From Palsa-295 sp963781105 (GTDB lineage Bacteria > Acidobacteriota > Terriglobia > Acidiferrales > UBA7541): a stretch of 64,000 nt of DNA. A model generated the notes under the pieces. The model did no database searches and was not told where the DNA came from. It worked only from the letters and a program-made list of their open reading frames with translations. Positions 63,875-64,000 of this stretch are shown one piece after another (the first letter of the stretch is position 1; each line of letters starts with the position of its first letter). Location: positions 1 to 64,000 of the forward strand of contig CAWAED010000004.1 of NCBI GenBank assembly GCA_963781105.1, written 5' to 3'. A program made the position numbers and the translations under genes.

Positions 63875-64000
63875 CGGACCCTCCTAGTTTATAAACTGAG
63901 CAAATGGTAGGACGATTTAGGCGAGAAATGCAACGGATTTTGCATGGAGACAAGCCGAAAAACGTGATTGCGCCAGCGAGAGCGCACACGCGGGCTGACG

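Overview
The window looks like soil or environmental Acidobacteriota chromosome (Terriglobia-like). This is inferred from the gene repertoire: a Gram-negative outer-membrane assembly operon, many exported enzymes, DinB and SYLF proteins, LysW-like zinc ribbons. Short palindromic repeats scattered between genes and frequent GTG or TTG starts point the same way. No rRNA gene and no intact tRNA is present, so the assignment is not proven.

Bases 1 to about 9,500 form a gene-poor accessory region. It holds two 3' tRNA halves (Lys-CTT at 236-280, Met-CAT at 7744-7788) that look like integration scars, a serine recombinase with a decayed C-terminus, a tyrosine-integrase fragment, an Ogr/Delta-like zinc finger, a frameshifted two-helix membrane protein, and three paralogous ~80-residue proteins of unknown function. 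It also holds a 165-bp imperfect direct repeat and a family of inverted repeats with core CCTGTNAGTTCTGACAATT. DinB, SYLF and STAS genes lie among these. I read it as a scarred genomic island built from several insertions.

From 9.7 to 19.8 kb come exported or envelope genes: S9B dipeptidyl peptidase, alpha-carbonic anhydrase, UBP zinc finger, exported MetX-fold hydrolase, lipid kinase, CarboxypepD_reg protein, LysW-like zinc ribbon, Nudix hydrolase, UppS, a winged-helix regulator with a membrane partner, and an exported DinB protein. An IS4-family element occupies about 19.85-21.15 kb.

From 21.3 to 38.1 kb lie a pcm-glycosyltransferase operon, a DUF2059 protein, molybdate uptake genes modABC, a TamA/BamA-like, SurA-like and TamB operon with overlapping genes, a MoeB/ThiF-like adenylyltransferase, a SnoaL-like protein, a small Cys/His protein and a C45/phospholipase-B-like enzyme.

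From 38.5 to 64 kb lie a processive GT2 glycosyltransferase, a RhlE-type helicase, a cytochrome c-sorbosone dehydrogenase fusion, an OpgC acyltransferase, an esterase, an EamA transporter, efp with a downstream lipoprotein, a zinc ribbon-rhomboid-TPR protease, purB, a VOC protein, an ECF sigma factor, an MBL hydrolase, an M16 peptidase, cysteine dioxygenase, rlmN, pgeF, acpS, mtaB, a LuxR regulator with an atypical receiver, a sigma-54 activator and a CBS protein. Most are single genes or pairs. The clear operons are modABC, the outer-membrane assembly trio, pcm-GT2 and the wHTH-membrane pair.
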